Shown piece after piece: positions 48,525-58,984 of a stretch of 64,000 nucleotides of DNA. A program made the translations under genes and the position numbers. The notes beneath the pieces are model-generated. The model was not told the DNA's origin, made no database searches, and worked only from the letters and a program-made list of their open reading frames with translations. The DNA is taken from positions 147,964,856 to 148,028,855 of the forward strand of contig NC_092875.1 in the NCBI RefSeq assembly GCF_028372415.1. The letters are read 5' to 3'. The DNA is from Notamacropus eugenii (taxonomy: Eukaryota; Chordata; Mammalia; Diprotodontia; Macropodidae). The stretch's first letter is position 1. Every line of letters starts with the position of its first letter.

Positions 48525-49124
48525 TTGCCCAATAAAGCACTATTACCAGACCATAAGAGTCACAAATCCAACAGCAAAATCATTTAATTAGGATATATAA
48601 GGAATGTGGAGAGCAAGAGAGAATCTTTCTGTGCCCTACTTCCTACACAAATGGGTACAATCCCCTGGCAGTCTCTAGGGAGAGTATAATCAAATGCACT
48701 CCAATCCCCACTAATAATCCCAGGACAGCAGAAATTGGCCCTGCAGTTGGCTTCTGCTTTCAGAGCTCATGGCCCTCGGAATAAAGGCCCAGGGTTCAGT
48801 GACACGTCTTTCATGGAATTATATGGGAGTCTCTTAGGGCAGGTTGGAGAACTGCCAGAGTCTCAGGGCGAGCTGGAGATCTATGAAGCTTTTATCTAGG
48901 GTTGTCAAGATTGTGTCTCTTGGATCAGGGACACCACTGCAGTGGTGCTCTATGGGGCCCCTCATCAGTCTGCCCTTCCCCCTTCCCCAGCCATAGCCAG
49001 CTTAAACTTGGCACTCATTAGATACCGCCCTTCAATCTGTCTGCCTAGTGATATCACCACTAGGCAGCCTGCCAGTCAGTCTTCTGGGAAATGTAGTCTA
49101 AGGAGCTTCTCCCAATAACTGACA
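48525..49124 (-). mobile_element. Possible solo LTR fossil
   Basis: On the minus strand the layout suggests an LTR: a gactacatttcccagaaga motif near 49095 (resembling the ZNF143-type site of some promoters), ctagataaaagcttcatag as a TATA-like region near 48895, and cctaattaaatgattttgct then gttggatttgtgactcttat as a polyadenylation/U5-like part near 48560-48595. The ends are uncertain and no family is recognised. Confidence 0.35.
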
Positions 49125-49284
49125 TTCTGTTAACCCTAAGAATAATGGGGAATTAAGGCCTGGGGACTTTTCTCATTGATAGTGCCCACTATACTAAGCT
49201 CCATGAAGCTTTTTACTGCCTAAGCCTCAGTTTCTTTAACTATAAATGAAAGATTATGATACATGGAGGACCCAGGGTTATGAG

Positions 49285-49440
49285 GCATCTAAGTGGCACA
49301 GTAGATAGATCTCTAGGTCTGGAGTCACAAAGAGCTGAGTTTAAATTCAGTCACAGTTGCTAACCAACTGTGTGACCCTAGGCAAGTCACTTAACCTCTG
49401 TCTCAAATCTGTAAAATGAGACCTTTATCATTACATCAAA
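49285..49440 (+). mobile_element. MIR/tRNA-head SINE
   Basis: Sense: aggcatctaagtggcacagt, tgagtttaaattcagtcaca, aactgtgtgaccctaggcaa, gtcacttaacctctgtctca. Confidence 0.78.
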
Positions 49441-50795
49441 GTTACTCTTTCAAAAATTACCAAAGATCTCTTAGTTGCCCAATCGAATGACCTTTTCTCA
49501 ATCCTCATTTTCCTTGACTTCTTTGCAGCCTTTAACACTATTGATCACCCTTTCCTCTTTGATATTCCCCATTTTTTTTGGAGGGGGGAAGGCAAAACAA
49601 TTGGGGTTAAGCAACTTGCCCAAGGTCACACAGCTAGTAAGTGTCAAGTGTCTGGGACTGAATTTGAACTCGGGTCCTCCTGACTCCAGGGTCAGTGCTC
49701 TATTCACTGTGCCACCTCACTGCCCTGATATTCCTTTCCGTCTAAATTATCAGGACCCTAACTCTTTCCTTGTTCTCCTAATTATCTCACTGCTCCTTCC
49801 CTGTCTCCTTTGCTGGATCCTCTTTCAGATCACACCCTCTAACTATAGGTATCCCTCAGGATTCTCTCCTTGACCCTGTTCTCTTCTCCAACCCCATACT
49901 TCACTTGGTGATCTCATCAGCTCTTGTGAATTTAATTACCATCTCTGTGCTTATGATTCTCAAATCTACCTTTCCTGCCCCTGTCTCTCTGCTGATCTCC
50001 AGTCTCACATCTTCAACTTCTCTTTCAGACAGCTCAAACTGGATGTCCATTAGATATCTTAAACTCAATATATTCAAAACAGAAGGCATCTTTTCCCCAA
50101 CCCTCCACTCCTCCTACCTTCCTTATTACTGTAGAGGGTAACACCATCCTCCTACTTTCTCAGGCTTACAACCTAGGAGTCATGGATGCCTCACTACCTC
50201 CCATAACCCAAATCCAAGCTGTTGTGAAGGCCTATTGATTTAATATTTGCAACATCTCTCAGATGTGCTCCTTTCTCTCTTCTGACACTACCACCCCCTA
50301 TCATGAGTACAGGCCCTTATCACCTCACAGCTTGATTATTACAATAGCCTACTGGTAGGTCTGCCTACCTCAAGTCTTTCCCCACTCCAATCCATCCTCC
50401 ACTCAGCCACTGAAGTGATATTCCTAAAACTCAGGTCTCATCATGTTCCCCTCTCCCCTCAATAAATGCCAATGGCCTCTTGTTGCCTCCAGGAATGAAT
50501 TCAAAATTCTCTCTCTGGCATTCAATGCCCTTCATAACCTAGCTCTCTCCCACCTTTCCAATATTCCCCTACCGTACTCCCACATATACTCTTTCATCCA
50601 GTGACACTGGACTCCTAGCTGTTCCATGACAAAGACAGTCCAGCTCTTGAGTAGATGCTGTGTCCCTCATTATACTCCATACCTTCATGTCCAATCCCTC
50701 CTCCTCTCTCACTGCTGACCTTTCTGGCTTCCTTTGAATCTCAACTAAGATCATGCCTTTTCCAACCCTTTGCAATTTGGTGCCTTCCCTCTGCT
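49440..50795 (+). mobile_element. L2 LINE, RT domain to C-terminus, interrupted
   Basis: About 1.2 kb of sense L2: ctttgcagcctttaacacta then ttgatcaccc (the DxxAAFDTVDH motif A region, about 49520-49550), tatccctcaggattctctcc (motif B, QGSVLGP-like, about 49850), tgtgcttatgattctcaaat (motif C, YADDTQ-like with changes, about 49948), then agctcaaactggatgtccat, ttattacaatagcctactgg, cattcaatgcccttcataac. Frame changes and stops are spread through it. A SINE at 49569-49725 interrupts it. Confidence 0.88.
49569..49725 (-). mobile_element. A-tailed tRNA-head SINE (WSINE1/SINE1_MD type) inserted in L2
   Basis: Antisense: T-run attttttttggagg (the A-tail), then ttggggttaagcaacttgcc, ggtcacacagctagtaagtg, tttgaactcgggtcctcctg, cactgtgccacctcactgcc. 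Flanked by the perfect 9-bp duplication tgatattcc (49560-49568, 49726-49734). Confidence 0.9.
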
Positions 50796-50817
50796 CATTA
50801 TTTCCTATGTAGCTTTT

Positions 50818-51232
50818 GATTGTTTCATTCTCAAAGAGGACCATAATGACAACACTCTGTTAAGGTCAAGTTACAATGTGCTGGACTGTGACTGATCAGA
50901 CCAATAGGAGCTCAGAACGCTCTACCTCAGGTGGTGCCCAAATAATCCATGGGAACCTTTGGGGTAGATTCTCTAAACTTGTGCATCTCGCATTTCTTTT
51001 GAACTACTTCAATTCTGCTTTGCTCATAGAGCACAGCATCTTCTCTGATGCAAGCATGCCATGCTGAGTCGTCCTGTGCCAGTGTCTCCCACGTCACACA
51101 ATCAAGTTGTTCTAAAGAGAGACCTTGAGAGTATCTTTGTATCTCTTCTTTTGACCATCTTTGTGTGAGTTCTCCATGGGCAAGCAGAGGTTTGGCATTC
51201 AGAACAAACCTTTGCCATGTTTGTCTGCATGT
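50818..51232 (-). mobile_element. RTE-like LINE, 3' end
   Basis: Second sizeable copy of the LINE at 25318: tctcaaagaggaccataatg, gactgatcagaccaatagga, ggaacctttggggtagattc, ttctgctttgctcatagagc, tgctgagtcgtcctgtgcca. 5'-truncated near 51190. Confidence 0.87.
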
Positions 51233-51239
51233 TGTTTCT

Positions 51240-51330
51240 GGGTTTGGCTTCTTTTTGTATCCCCATTGCTTAGCGTAGTGCCTGGCATATAGAAAGCGCT
51301 ATAAAAATGTTAGCTATTATTGTTGTTGTA
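51240..51330 (+). mobile_element. L2 3' end
   Basis: tttttgtatccccattgctt, agcgtagtgcctggcatata, gctataaaaatgttagctat. Confidence 0.7.
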
Positions 51331-51469
51331 AGAATCAAGTGAGATAATGGATGTTTACTATTATAGTGATATAAATGTAAATGGATATATACTGTGATAT
51401 CTATTTTATATACAAATTTAAATATAAATCAATATACTTCCTAAGGACGACCCCTTTTTGAGAGTTACC

Positions 51470-51625
51470 AAGGTGGCACAGTGGATAGAGCAGACAGGTC
51501 TTGGAGTCAAGTTCTGCCCCACATGCTCACTAGCTCTAAGACCCTGAGCAAGTTACTTAACCTCTCCCAGACTGCTTCCTCATTTGCAAAAGGAGGATAA
51601 AAACAACACCTTTCTTTCCAGGGTT
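51470..51625 (+). mobile_element. MIR SINE
   Basis: accaaggtggcacagtggat, gagcaagttacttaacctct, ttcctcatttgcaaaaggag. Confidence 0.75.
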
Positions 51626-52047
51626 TTTGTGTGACCTTGGGCACTTAATCTCTTTATCCTAATTTTCTCATTTGGGAAACAGGATTAAGAATGGTTTCTA
51701 CCTCACAGAGATAGGTAGCTGGGAGGCTCAGTGGATAGAGTGCTGGGCCTGAAATCAGAAGACCTGAGTTCAAATCCAGCTTCAGATACTTACTAGTTGT
51801 GTGACCCTGGACAAGTCACTTAACCCTGTTTGCCTCAATTTCCTCATCTGTAAAATGAGCTGGAGAAAGTAATGGAAAACCACTCCAGTAGCTTTGTCAG
51901 GAAAACCCCAAATGGGATCACAAAGAGCCAAACATGACTGAAAAAATGACTGAACCACACCTCACAGAGTTATCTTGAGGTTCAAATGAGACAACATACA
52001 AAATGCTTTCTAAACTCTGAAGTACTCTATAAATATTAGCTATTATC
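51626..52047 (+). mobile_element. MIR split by a MAR1
   Basis: 51626-51699 (tgtgtgaccttgggcactta, ttctcatttgggaaacagga) resumes at 51970 with ttatcttgaggttcaaatga and ctctataaatattagctatt. The MAR1 at 51711-51958 sits between, with the MIR sequence acctcacagag duplicated. Confidence 0.82.
51711..51958 (+). mobile_element. Complete MAR1 CORE-SINE (248 bp)
   Basis: Sense full-length copy with a perfect 11-bp duplication acctcacagag (51700-51710, 51959-51969). Head gtagctgggaggctcagtgg with a B-box-like gagttcaaatccagcttcag; CORE gtgtgaccctggacaagtca; tail ccactccagtagctttgtca, aaaccccaaatgggatcaca, catgactgaaaaaatgactg. The tail matches BovB/RTE ends, consistent with RTE-driven mobilisation. 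Confidence 0.93.
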
Positions 52048-52049
52048 AT

Positions 52050-52545
52050 GGTGGTGATTATTTCACAATTCCTTTCTTCCTGTGTCCTCAGAATTGTCCC
52101 TCAAGGCTAGGTCATGAGTCATACCTCTCCTAAGGGACCTTGAAGGGGACGATAAGGAGTGACAAACGTAATTTTAGCTCACACACTTGAAGTTAGGACT
52201 CTGCATGAAGTTAACAATTTATGTTAATTGATTTACACATGAACACATAGTAATGTGCAAAAAATCCCCCCCGGGTTTGTTGAGGGGGCGGGGAGAACCA
52301 AGATATTTCAGCCCTAGTTAAGCTAAACTGGGGGTGGAAACAATGTCCTGAGGGCAACAGAGGCAAATAACCCAGTGAACTACAGGGAAGTGATCGTTCT
52401 CCGAGAAGTTGAGGAGGAACTAAATCCAGATGCTTTTCTGAGGCCTCTGTAATAACACAGAAGGCACTTACTGCTGCCCACACTCCCCCCACCCCGCCCC
52501 GCCCCAACCCCATCCCCAGGTCTTCAGTTTCCACTATCTGAAAAA
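52050..52545. other. Unassigned stretch
   Basis: No repeat recognised. The C-rich patch at 52486-52506 is the only composition feature. A minus-strand 125-codon frame covers the area, but it shows no domain and reads across the C-rich patch. Confidence 0.35.
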
Positions 52546-52642
52546 TAATAGCTTCCATGTGTCCAGCGCTTTCCCCATAATAAACCAATTCCTGTTTTAG
52601 AGAGGGTAAAACTGAGGCTTAGAGAGTTCATTTCATGGAATC
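52545..52642 (-). mobile_element. MIR fragment
   Basis: aataatagcttccatgtgtc, cagcgctttccccataataa, gtaaaactgaggcttagaga. Confidence 0.55.
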
Positions 52643-53456
52643 ATACGTTTGGTGCATGCCCAGACCACCTAAAATGGTGTCACCTATGTGGGACATGCTT
52701 CAGACATGATCCTGGGAGACAGGAATACTTTGGTACATGACTGGACATTCTTCACTGGGCTACCATGGGGTTGAAAGCAGACATTTTTCCACGGGTTGCA
52801 AAGCCAGAACTGTCTGTATTTTAAAATCTAACTAAACACAGTTGCTCTCTCCCACACTTCTGGGGTGAAGGATTCACTTCATGTGGTCATGAAAGACCAC
52901 TCCTTCATGTACCAGGGGAGGACCTGAGGGCCACCTTCCCCTTTCCTTTGGCCATATGACTTGGACAATACGGATTGGGATTTTGGTCTCCTACCTTCGT
53001 CCTTTTTGGTTCTAGGTGCGCAGAGTAGAGTACTGATCAAGATTTTTGAGCCAGGGGGATATTAGAGCCCAGAATTATGGATCAGACATTGTACGTAGCC
53101 CAGCAAGAAGATTCTGAGAAGTTAGGGCCAGGATACAAGCCTAGGGGGAGATTTGGACTTGAACTTGATGGGACTAATGCTATGCAGGAACCAAGTTAAA
53201 CTCTGAGTCTAATCTCCATCCCTTCCCCAGAGATCAAGGTGATATAGAAGGGATTATACCCTACCAAGTATGTGGGGGGGGGGGGGTAGTTTACAGGGAA
53301 TTTTTATGTTTATTCTTTGAAACAATCTTTTGCAAAAGCTAATCTGATATAAGTAGTTAATGGAATTAAGGTATTTGGATCCCTATAACTGGGAGAACAT
53401 AGCTGATAGGGACTCTAGCCAATGTCTGAGAGGAGAGGCTCTCCTAAACCCCTAAG
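52642..53456. other. Unassigned, unique-looking stretch
   Basis: About 800 bp without recognisable repeats, except a 13-base G-run at 53274-53286. No credible gene. Confidence 0.35.
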
Positions 53457-54069
53457 TGTTGAGGTCAGGGAACCATATGTTATGGTTTGGGGTGCTTAGG
53501 ACCCCAAAATACCAATACCCTGGGTCCTGCTCAAATGAATTCAACTCAAGTCTTCTATTAGCCAAAGAAAAACAAAATTTATTTAAGATTCACCATATTG
53601 GGTTAACTCTTAAGAAGCCTCACCATTTGTGAGGCTTCTATCGACAAGTGGGCCAGATTGAATCTGAGTTAGATAGAATCTGAGTACCTTCATGGAGACA
53701 AAAAGGATTTTATATACAGAAAGGCTGTGGGAGGGATCTGGGGATGGTCTAGTAGTCTAGCGTGATGAGAGGAGGGGTTTAAGGAGAGTCTTGAGGAGGA
53801 ATCTAAGGGGGATCTTGACGGAACTGCGATAACTAGAGGTCAGAACCAAGAGAGTGGGATTTTGAGGTGAACAAGGGTGGGAAACAGCTGGACACAAGCA
53901 GGAGGTAACAGACTATGGAGGTCTAGGGTGGGTTAAGGGTACTTTATAGAATCAAGGATGGGAAGCAGTCAAAGACAACTGGACAAAGCAATAATGAAAG
54001 ACAGCCTCAAATCAAGTGGGAAGATTCATGAAAGAGTTCAGGGGGGTTCCCAGAGTCTGTACCCCATCA
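53457..54069 (+). mobile_element. Solo LTR fossil, family B
   Basis: About 613 bp, starting TGTTGAGGTCAGGGAACCA and ending tctgtaccccatca. Aligns with 44578-45212 along its length, including the internal tandem duplication (gggtgggaaacagctgg then atcaaggatgggaagcag). The flanks show only a weak taag/taaa resemblance. No viral genes adjoin it. Confidence 0.82.
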
Positions 54070-54094
54070 TAAATGTACAACAGAATGAGTATAT

Positions 54095-54292
54095 AATCTA
54101 TGCTGTTAAAATGCTGAGTGTGAAGGGGAATATGTGGAATAAGATAAGAAAGATTGGTAGAAAGCAGATTTTAGAAGGTCCACAGTAGAATAACAAACTA
54201 CAACATTTGTATTTTATTGTAGAGGTAGTAAGAATCCCATAAGCTTCATGAACTGAGGACTTATATGGTTTTAGGAATATAGTTTGTCAACT
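54095..54292 (-). mobile_element. L2 fragment (antisense)
   Basis: atttgtattttattgtagag, gtagtaagaatcccataagc, ttcatgaactgaggacttat. Diverged. Confidence 0.45.
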
Positions 54293-54304
54293 TGTATTAC
54301 ATCA

Positions 54305-54692
54305 GGATGCCAAATATAGAAAGGCAGGTTCCGTATACGACAAAATAGTCATAGCAGAACTTTTTGTGGAAGCAAAAAATTAGAAAAGTAGATGCTCTAC
54401 ACACAACCTATAACAGATTGCTTGCCATCTTGGGGAGGGGGTAGAGAAGAGAGGAAGGGAGAAAAATTTGGAACTCAAAACCTTTCAAAAAATGAATGTT
54501 GAAAATTGTCTCTATATGTAATTGGAAAAAATAAAATAGTATTTAAATTTTTTTTTTTAAAAAGAATGGATGCTCATTTATTGGGAGATGAATGAACAAA
54601 ATACAGTATGTAAACAAGATGAAATATTATTGTGATATAAGAAACCAGTATGAGGAATTCAGAGAAATATAGAAATACTTCTGTAACAAAGG
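54305..54692 (+). mobile_element. Older L1, ORF2 C-terminus, split by a younger L1 tail
   Basis: Left part to 54386: gcagaactttttgtggaagc, aaaaaattagaaaagtagat (AALFVVAKNW-like). Right part from 54565: ggatgctcatttattgggag, gatgaaatattattgtgata, gaggaattcagagaaatata (GCSFIG.MN, MKYYCDIRNQYEEFREI-like). The two parts are consecutive in the L1 protein. Confidence 0.82.
54398..54564 (+). mobile_element. Young L1 3' tail inserted in older L1
   Basis: cacacaacctataacagatt, gggagaaaaatttggaactc, aatgaatgttgaaaattgtc, tgtaattggaaaaaataaaa, T/A-rich end. Duplication agtagatgctc (54387-54397) against aatggatgctc (54565-54575), two mismatches. Confidence 0.85.
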
Positions 54693-55583
54693 TAAGCAAT
54701 CCCCTTAAGACTGTTTCCAAATTATTTTGAGAATCTATTCAATTTGGGTTCAATATGCTCAGTCTCAAGAAATGCTTCTGTTTTAGACTGAGCTATTAAA
54801 AAGTATTCATTTTGACCTCAGAGAGATAGGACTGGACCTGTGCTATCACTGATATAAGTAGCTCCTGGTAGTCATTTCCCCCTATCATTTCAGTTGGCAT
54901 TTATAGTCTTAGAAAGTTACCTGAGAGTGTGAAGAAACTAAATGACTTGTCCAGGATAACACAACCAGAAAATTTTGATTTTTCCTGACTTAGAACATTT
55001 TAGTTAGACTAGGGAAAAATAGTCCTATCAAAAGGTATGCAAATGCTGGCAGCATAAACTGTGTCAGACGCAATCCCTTATCATGGTCAAGGTTCTCCTT
55101 ACTCCCACTCTGGCATTCAGACAACAGGGTGGCTCAGAGTCCAGATAACTGCCAGTTAGGCTATGTCTCGTAACACTTAGAACAATTCTCAGTCTAAGGA
55201 CAATGTTAAGACAGGTTGTAGAGCTTGCCACATACACTCCTCACACACATGGCTTCTCATCCAGCTTGCTGATTCCTTTTCCCACCAAAGCCTGGGGTAG
55301 TCTCATAGCTGCTGGGATATGTGTGGATAGATAATATCTCAGATGCTGTTTACTGGTCTGGACTGAGGTGGAAAGTTGCTTCACCAGACTACTCTGTCCA
55401 TTGTGGGCAGGGGAGAGATTACTGGCTATTCCACCATCTTTGGGGAAGGAGTCACAGCTCTAGTATACCTGGTATCAGTCATACTTTTCCTCTCTCCCAC
55501 AATGTCATTTTCCTTTTGCTCTCCTTGTGTCTTTCATTGCTTCCTCCATCATTAGCCTTGCTTGAAAAGGCCAAGGTCTCCTT
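54692..55583. other. Mostly unassigned; one CORE-like SINE remnant
   Basis: 54830-54990 has SINE-like text (aaatgacttgtccaggataa, cacaaccagaaaattttgat) of uncertain family. The remainder holds nothing I recognise. The frame at 55321-55614 runs into the SINE downstream and is not a gene. Confidence 0.35.
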
Positions 55584-55584
55584 C

Positions 55585-55772
55585 TGCATCCTGGGTCATC
55601 TCCAGTTGTCCTAATCCATATCTGGTCACTGGACCCAGATGACTCAGGAGGAGAAAGTGAGACTGTTGATTCTGCACAAGCCTTCCCTCACTTAAATCCA
55701 ATTCACTTGCATGTCATGGCATCACCTTCCTGATGTCATGGCCCTCTTTGAGAACGAAGAACAAATAATAGC
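55585..55772 (+). mobile_element. RTE-tailed SINE, 3' part
   Basis: gcatcctgggtcatctccag, tctggtcactggacccagat, gccttccctcacttaaatcc, cctgatgtcatggccctctt, tgagaacgaagaacaaataa. Confidence 0.85.
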
Positions 55773-55774
55773 TA

Positions 55775-56352
55775 ACCAATCTGATCCCTACCTCAAACAT
55801 CAGACACCAAGCATCTCAAGAAGGGCAATCAGTGCTATATTGAGAACTTCAAGACTCCATAAAATGCTCCTCTATACATAGGTATGAACTATGATGCGGA
55901 GAAAATAGAACCAGGAGGGTAAAATATGCAAAGGCTAGAATAATGTGAATGGATGAGAGGGGAACCTCACTAAACGATAGCTAATCTTGGATTTATGCAA
56001 AGGCAAGTCTTGGATCTAGAGGTCAGTTAATGAAACAGAGATCCATGTTGGTAGAAAGGGACATTTTAATGTTGCATACTCTGGCATTGCAATTGTGTGT
56101 TGGTCAGTTTTGCTTATTATAATAAATAATATCTTCACCTAGGAAGAAGAAAACCACACAAGAGGTACTCTCTACATGTGAACATATACAGGTAAAAAAG
56201 GTGATGGGGGAGGTGACTGAAGGGAATCCCTCACCCTGTAATATCTTCACTCGCTTGAAAGGTGGTAGAGAGGAGAAGTAAATATGAAAGAGTACTTGGT
56301 TTTAAAGCATGTCAAACCCATCTCCCCTTTCAAGAGGAAAAACAACCCCAGA
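55775..56352. other. Unassigned stretch
   Basis: No recognisable repeat or gene in about 580 bp. Confidence 0.35.
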
Positions 56353-56365
56353 GTAAGTGGGCTTA

Positions 56366-56619
56366 GGGCAGCGAGGTGGCATGGTGGATAGAGTGCCAGG
56401 CCTAGAGTCAGGAAAACTCACCTGCCTGAGTTCAAACCTGGCCTCAGATACTTACTAGCTGTGTGACTCTGGGCAAGTCATTTATCCTTGTTTGCCTCAG
56501 TTTCCTCATCTGGAAAATGAGATGGAGAAGGAAATGGCAAACTATTCCCATATCTCTGCCAAGAAAACCCCACATGGGGTAACAAAAAGTTGGACATGAC
56601 TGAAATGACTGAACAACAA
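56366..56619 (+). mobile_element. MAR1 CORE-SINE, full length
   Basis: Sense: gggcagcgaggtggcatggt, gagttcaaacctggcctcag, gtttgcctcagtttcctcat, aaaaccccacatggggtaac, catgactgaaatgactgaac. A diverged flanking repeat aagtgggctta (56355-56365) against aagtgaacgta (56620-56630) is likely the target duplication. Confidence 0.88.
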
Positions 56620-56837
56620 AAGTGAACGTAATGTTGGTAATTTTCAGTTGACTTAAGGTCTATTGTCTGTTACATTTTATGACTAGGCTAGAAATTTTCC
56701 CCAAGAGTCACATACCTCTATTTTATTAAACAGAAATTGGTGAATCTCAGAGAAGTCACAGATTACAGGAAAATCCCATTTAGACAAACAATGTTATGGG
56801 TAAATGTGCCATTGTCCAATGGGTCAATCTTCACCAT

Positions 56838-57095
56838 AATAATAGTTAGCATTTATATAATGCTTACTATATGCCAGATATATGCTAAATACTTTATGAA
56901 TTTACTCATTTGATCCTCACAAAAATCTTGGGAGGTAGGTACTACTATTATCCACATTTTACAGTTGAGGAAACTGAAGCGAATAGCCTACGCTTACACA
57001 GATAGTAAGTGTCTGAAGCCAGATTTGAACTCCTAAAGATGAGCCTTCCAGATTCCAAACCTAATACTCTATTCACTGCACCACCTAGATGCCCC
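56838..57095 (-). mobile_element. MIR SINE, full length
   Basis: Antisense: aatagttagcatttatataa, atttgatcctcacaaaaatc, ccacattttacagttgagga, ccagatttgaactcctaaag, actgcaccacctagatgccc. Confidence 0.87.
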
Positions 57096-57367
57096 ATTCT
57101 GCTTGCTTTACTCTGCCTCAATTCATACATGGTTTCATTTAAACCATCTCCTTCCATCATTTCTTGTGACACAATGGTATTTCATTACATTTACATATTT
57201 GTTCAACTATTCTCCCACTGATGGGTGACCCCTTTAATTTGGTCTTTGCCACCACAAAAAGAACTACCATTAACATTTTTGTGCGTATGGGTCCTTTTTT
57301 TCTTTTTTTGATTTCTTTAGTATATAGATCTAATAGTGAGTGGCACCACTGGGTCAAAGGATACATG
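57095..57367 (-). mobile_element. L1 ORF2 C-terminus, older subfamily
   Basis: On the minus strand 57366-57160 reads YPLTQWCHSLLDLYTKEIKK, then GPIRTKMLMVVLFVVAKTKL, PISGRIVEQICKCNEIPLC. These are diverged equivalents of the L1 ORF2 end (FDPxxPLL, KGPxCTKIFIAALFVVAKNW, EWLNKLWYMN). One frame is still open over about 200 bases. Confidence 0.8.
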
Positions 57368-57812
57368 CACTTTTCCTACAACAATCCCTTTAAATGAGCT
57401 CTCCAGGCAAGGATTGACCTCATGGCTCCTAACCAGCGAGCAGCCACGGGGTAGCAGCCACACTGCTGCTTATAAGAGCAGATCCTTTCCAAAATAATTC
57501 TCATGTGGATTTCAAGGGAAGAAAGTTTAAGCAAGAAGCCCCTGCCAAGGTATTCAATAGGAGTAGGGCACTAGAGGAAAGGGCACATTTTAGATGAATG
57601 GAATGCCCAGTCTCTCTCTGACAGAGGTAATACTGAGGGGTAATTAATCAAGCAAGTCCATGTGCCCAACCTGGCACACTCCCACAACTATCCCCTCCCA
57701 CTCTGGCATCCTCCATCTGATTTGGCCATGGGTTTTCTTCCCCTCTGCTTTCACCCATGCCTGGGTCTGCCTTATGCTAAATAGAATGTTTTCTCTGCTG
57801 ATTTCACTAGCT
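57367..57812. other. Unassigned stretch
   Basis: Nothing recognised. Confidence 0.3.
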
Positions 57813-58194
57813 AACATTCTAGCTTTCTCCAGCCTTTCATTGCCAAGCTTCTAGAATATATATTCTGTGACTACTTAGTCAGCATTGCTTGCCTTTCCTA
57901 ATTAAATCCTTGTAATCCGCTTTTGATTCCACTTCTTTGGCCTCCACTACTCCCATCCCACCCCCTACTCTTATTGAAAATGCATCATAGGATGTATTTT
58001 TAAATGTTTTAAGAAAATTAACATCAAAAATCAATACAACCACTTAACCTTACTTAGAAATGAGTTACATTAAAAATGAATTAATATCATAACTTTTTTT
58101 TTCCAGTCATTCCCTCTAAGACTTCATCAGGATTCTTTTTCCATTCATTCATATTCATTTTCCCTCTGGTACATGGTTGAAATTGGAATGGATT

Positions 58195-58367
58195 AGGCTC
58201 ATGAGATTTCAATCTGGAAGGTCCTTACGAGATTATGTAGTCCAACCCTTCTCATTTTACAGATGAAGAAACTAAGACCCAAAGGAGATGACATAGATAG
58301 CAAAGAGCAGAGTTGAACCAGAAGTCTTACATCCAAAGCACTGTTCTTTTTACTGTATTATGCTACT
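58195..58367 (-). mobile_element. MIR3-type SINE
   Basis: gagatttcaatctggaaggt, tatgtagtccaacccttctc, attttacagatgaagaaact, agagttgaaccagaagtctt. Confidence 0.78.
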
Positions 58368-58619
58368 AGTGATGATCTCCCTCCAGGTAACTCCAAGGTC
58401 ACTTCTTGCCCTAGCATTTATCAATATTCACTGCCTTCCACTTTTTAAAAATGATCACTTCCCTTGACACCCATGATCTCTCTTGACTGGTTCTCCTCTT
58501 AAATTTCTGTCCACTCTGCTTTATTCTTTGCTACAATTCCCTGGATTAGAACTGTGGAATTCTCTAAGGCCCTGTGTTTGGTTTACTGTCTTCTCCCTAT
58601 ATATTCTTGCCCAACGAGA

Positions 58620-58621
<2 letters not shown>

Positions 58622-58698
<77 letters not shown>

Positions 58699-58699
58699 G
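58622..58699. repeat. (CT)n microsatellite
   Basis: About 39 dinucleotide units with one interruption near 58680. The Ser-Leu and Arg-Glu repeat frames are artefacts. Confidence 0.97.
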
Positions 58700-58823
58700 G
58701 CAATCAGAGTTAGGTGACTTACCCATAGTCTCACACAGCTAGTAAGTGTCCAAGGCCAGATTTGAATTCAGATCCTCCCGACTCTAGGGCCAGTGCTCTC
58801 TCCCCTGCTCCATATAGCTGAAA
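58700..58823 (-). mobile_element. tRNA-head SINE / MIR fragment
   Basis: gttaggtgacttacccatag, ctcacacagctagtaagtgt, cagatttgaattcagatcct, gggccagtgctctctcccct. Confidence 0.75.
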
Positions 58824-58984
58824 ATTATTCATTCTCACAACTTCAGCTATCATCTTTATTCATGTAAATGACCTCCAAGTCTACTTAACCCTTGACCTCA
58901 TACCTGTGTTCTAATTACCTTGGAGATACTTCTGTTTAGATGCCCTAGTTATCCTCTAGTTCAACAAATATTAAATTGAACTTA

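Noticed and set aside
52211-52588. 125-codon minus-strand frame as a gene
   Set aside because: Reads through a C-rich patch and a MIR remnant. No domain or signal, and length is within chance expectation for this window.
53274-53286. G-quadruplex or regulatory G-run
   Set aside because: A single 13-base G-run with no second or third run close by. Most likely a mononucleotide slippage tract.
58521-58742. Ser-Leu or Arg-Glu repeat proteins on both strands
   Set aside because: They are translations of a (CT)n microsatellite. The same applies to frames at 474-719, 10198-10487, 11261-11631, 28679-28945 and 63047-63301.
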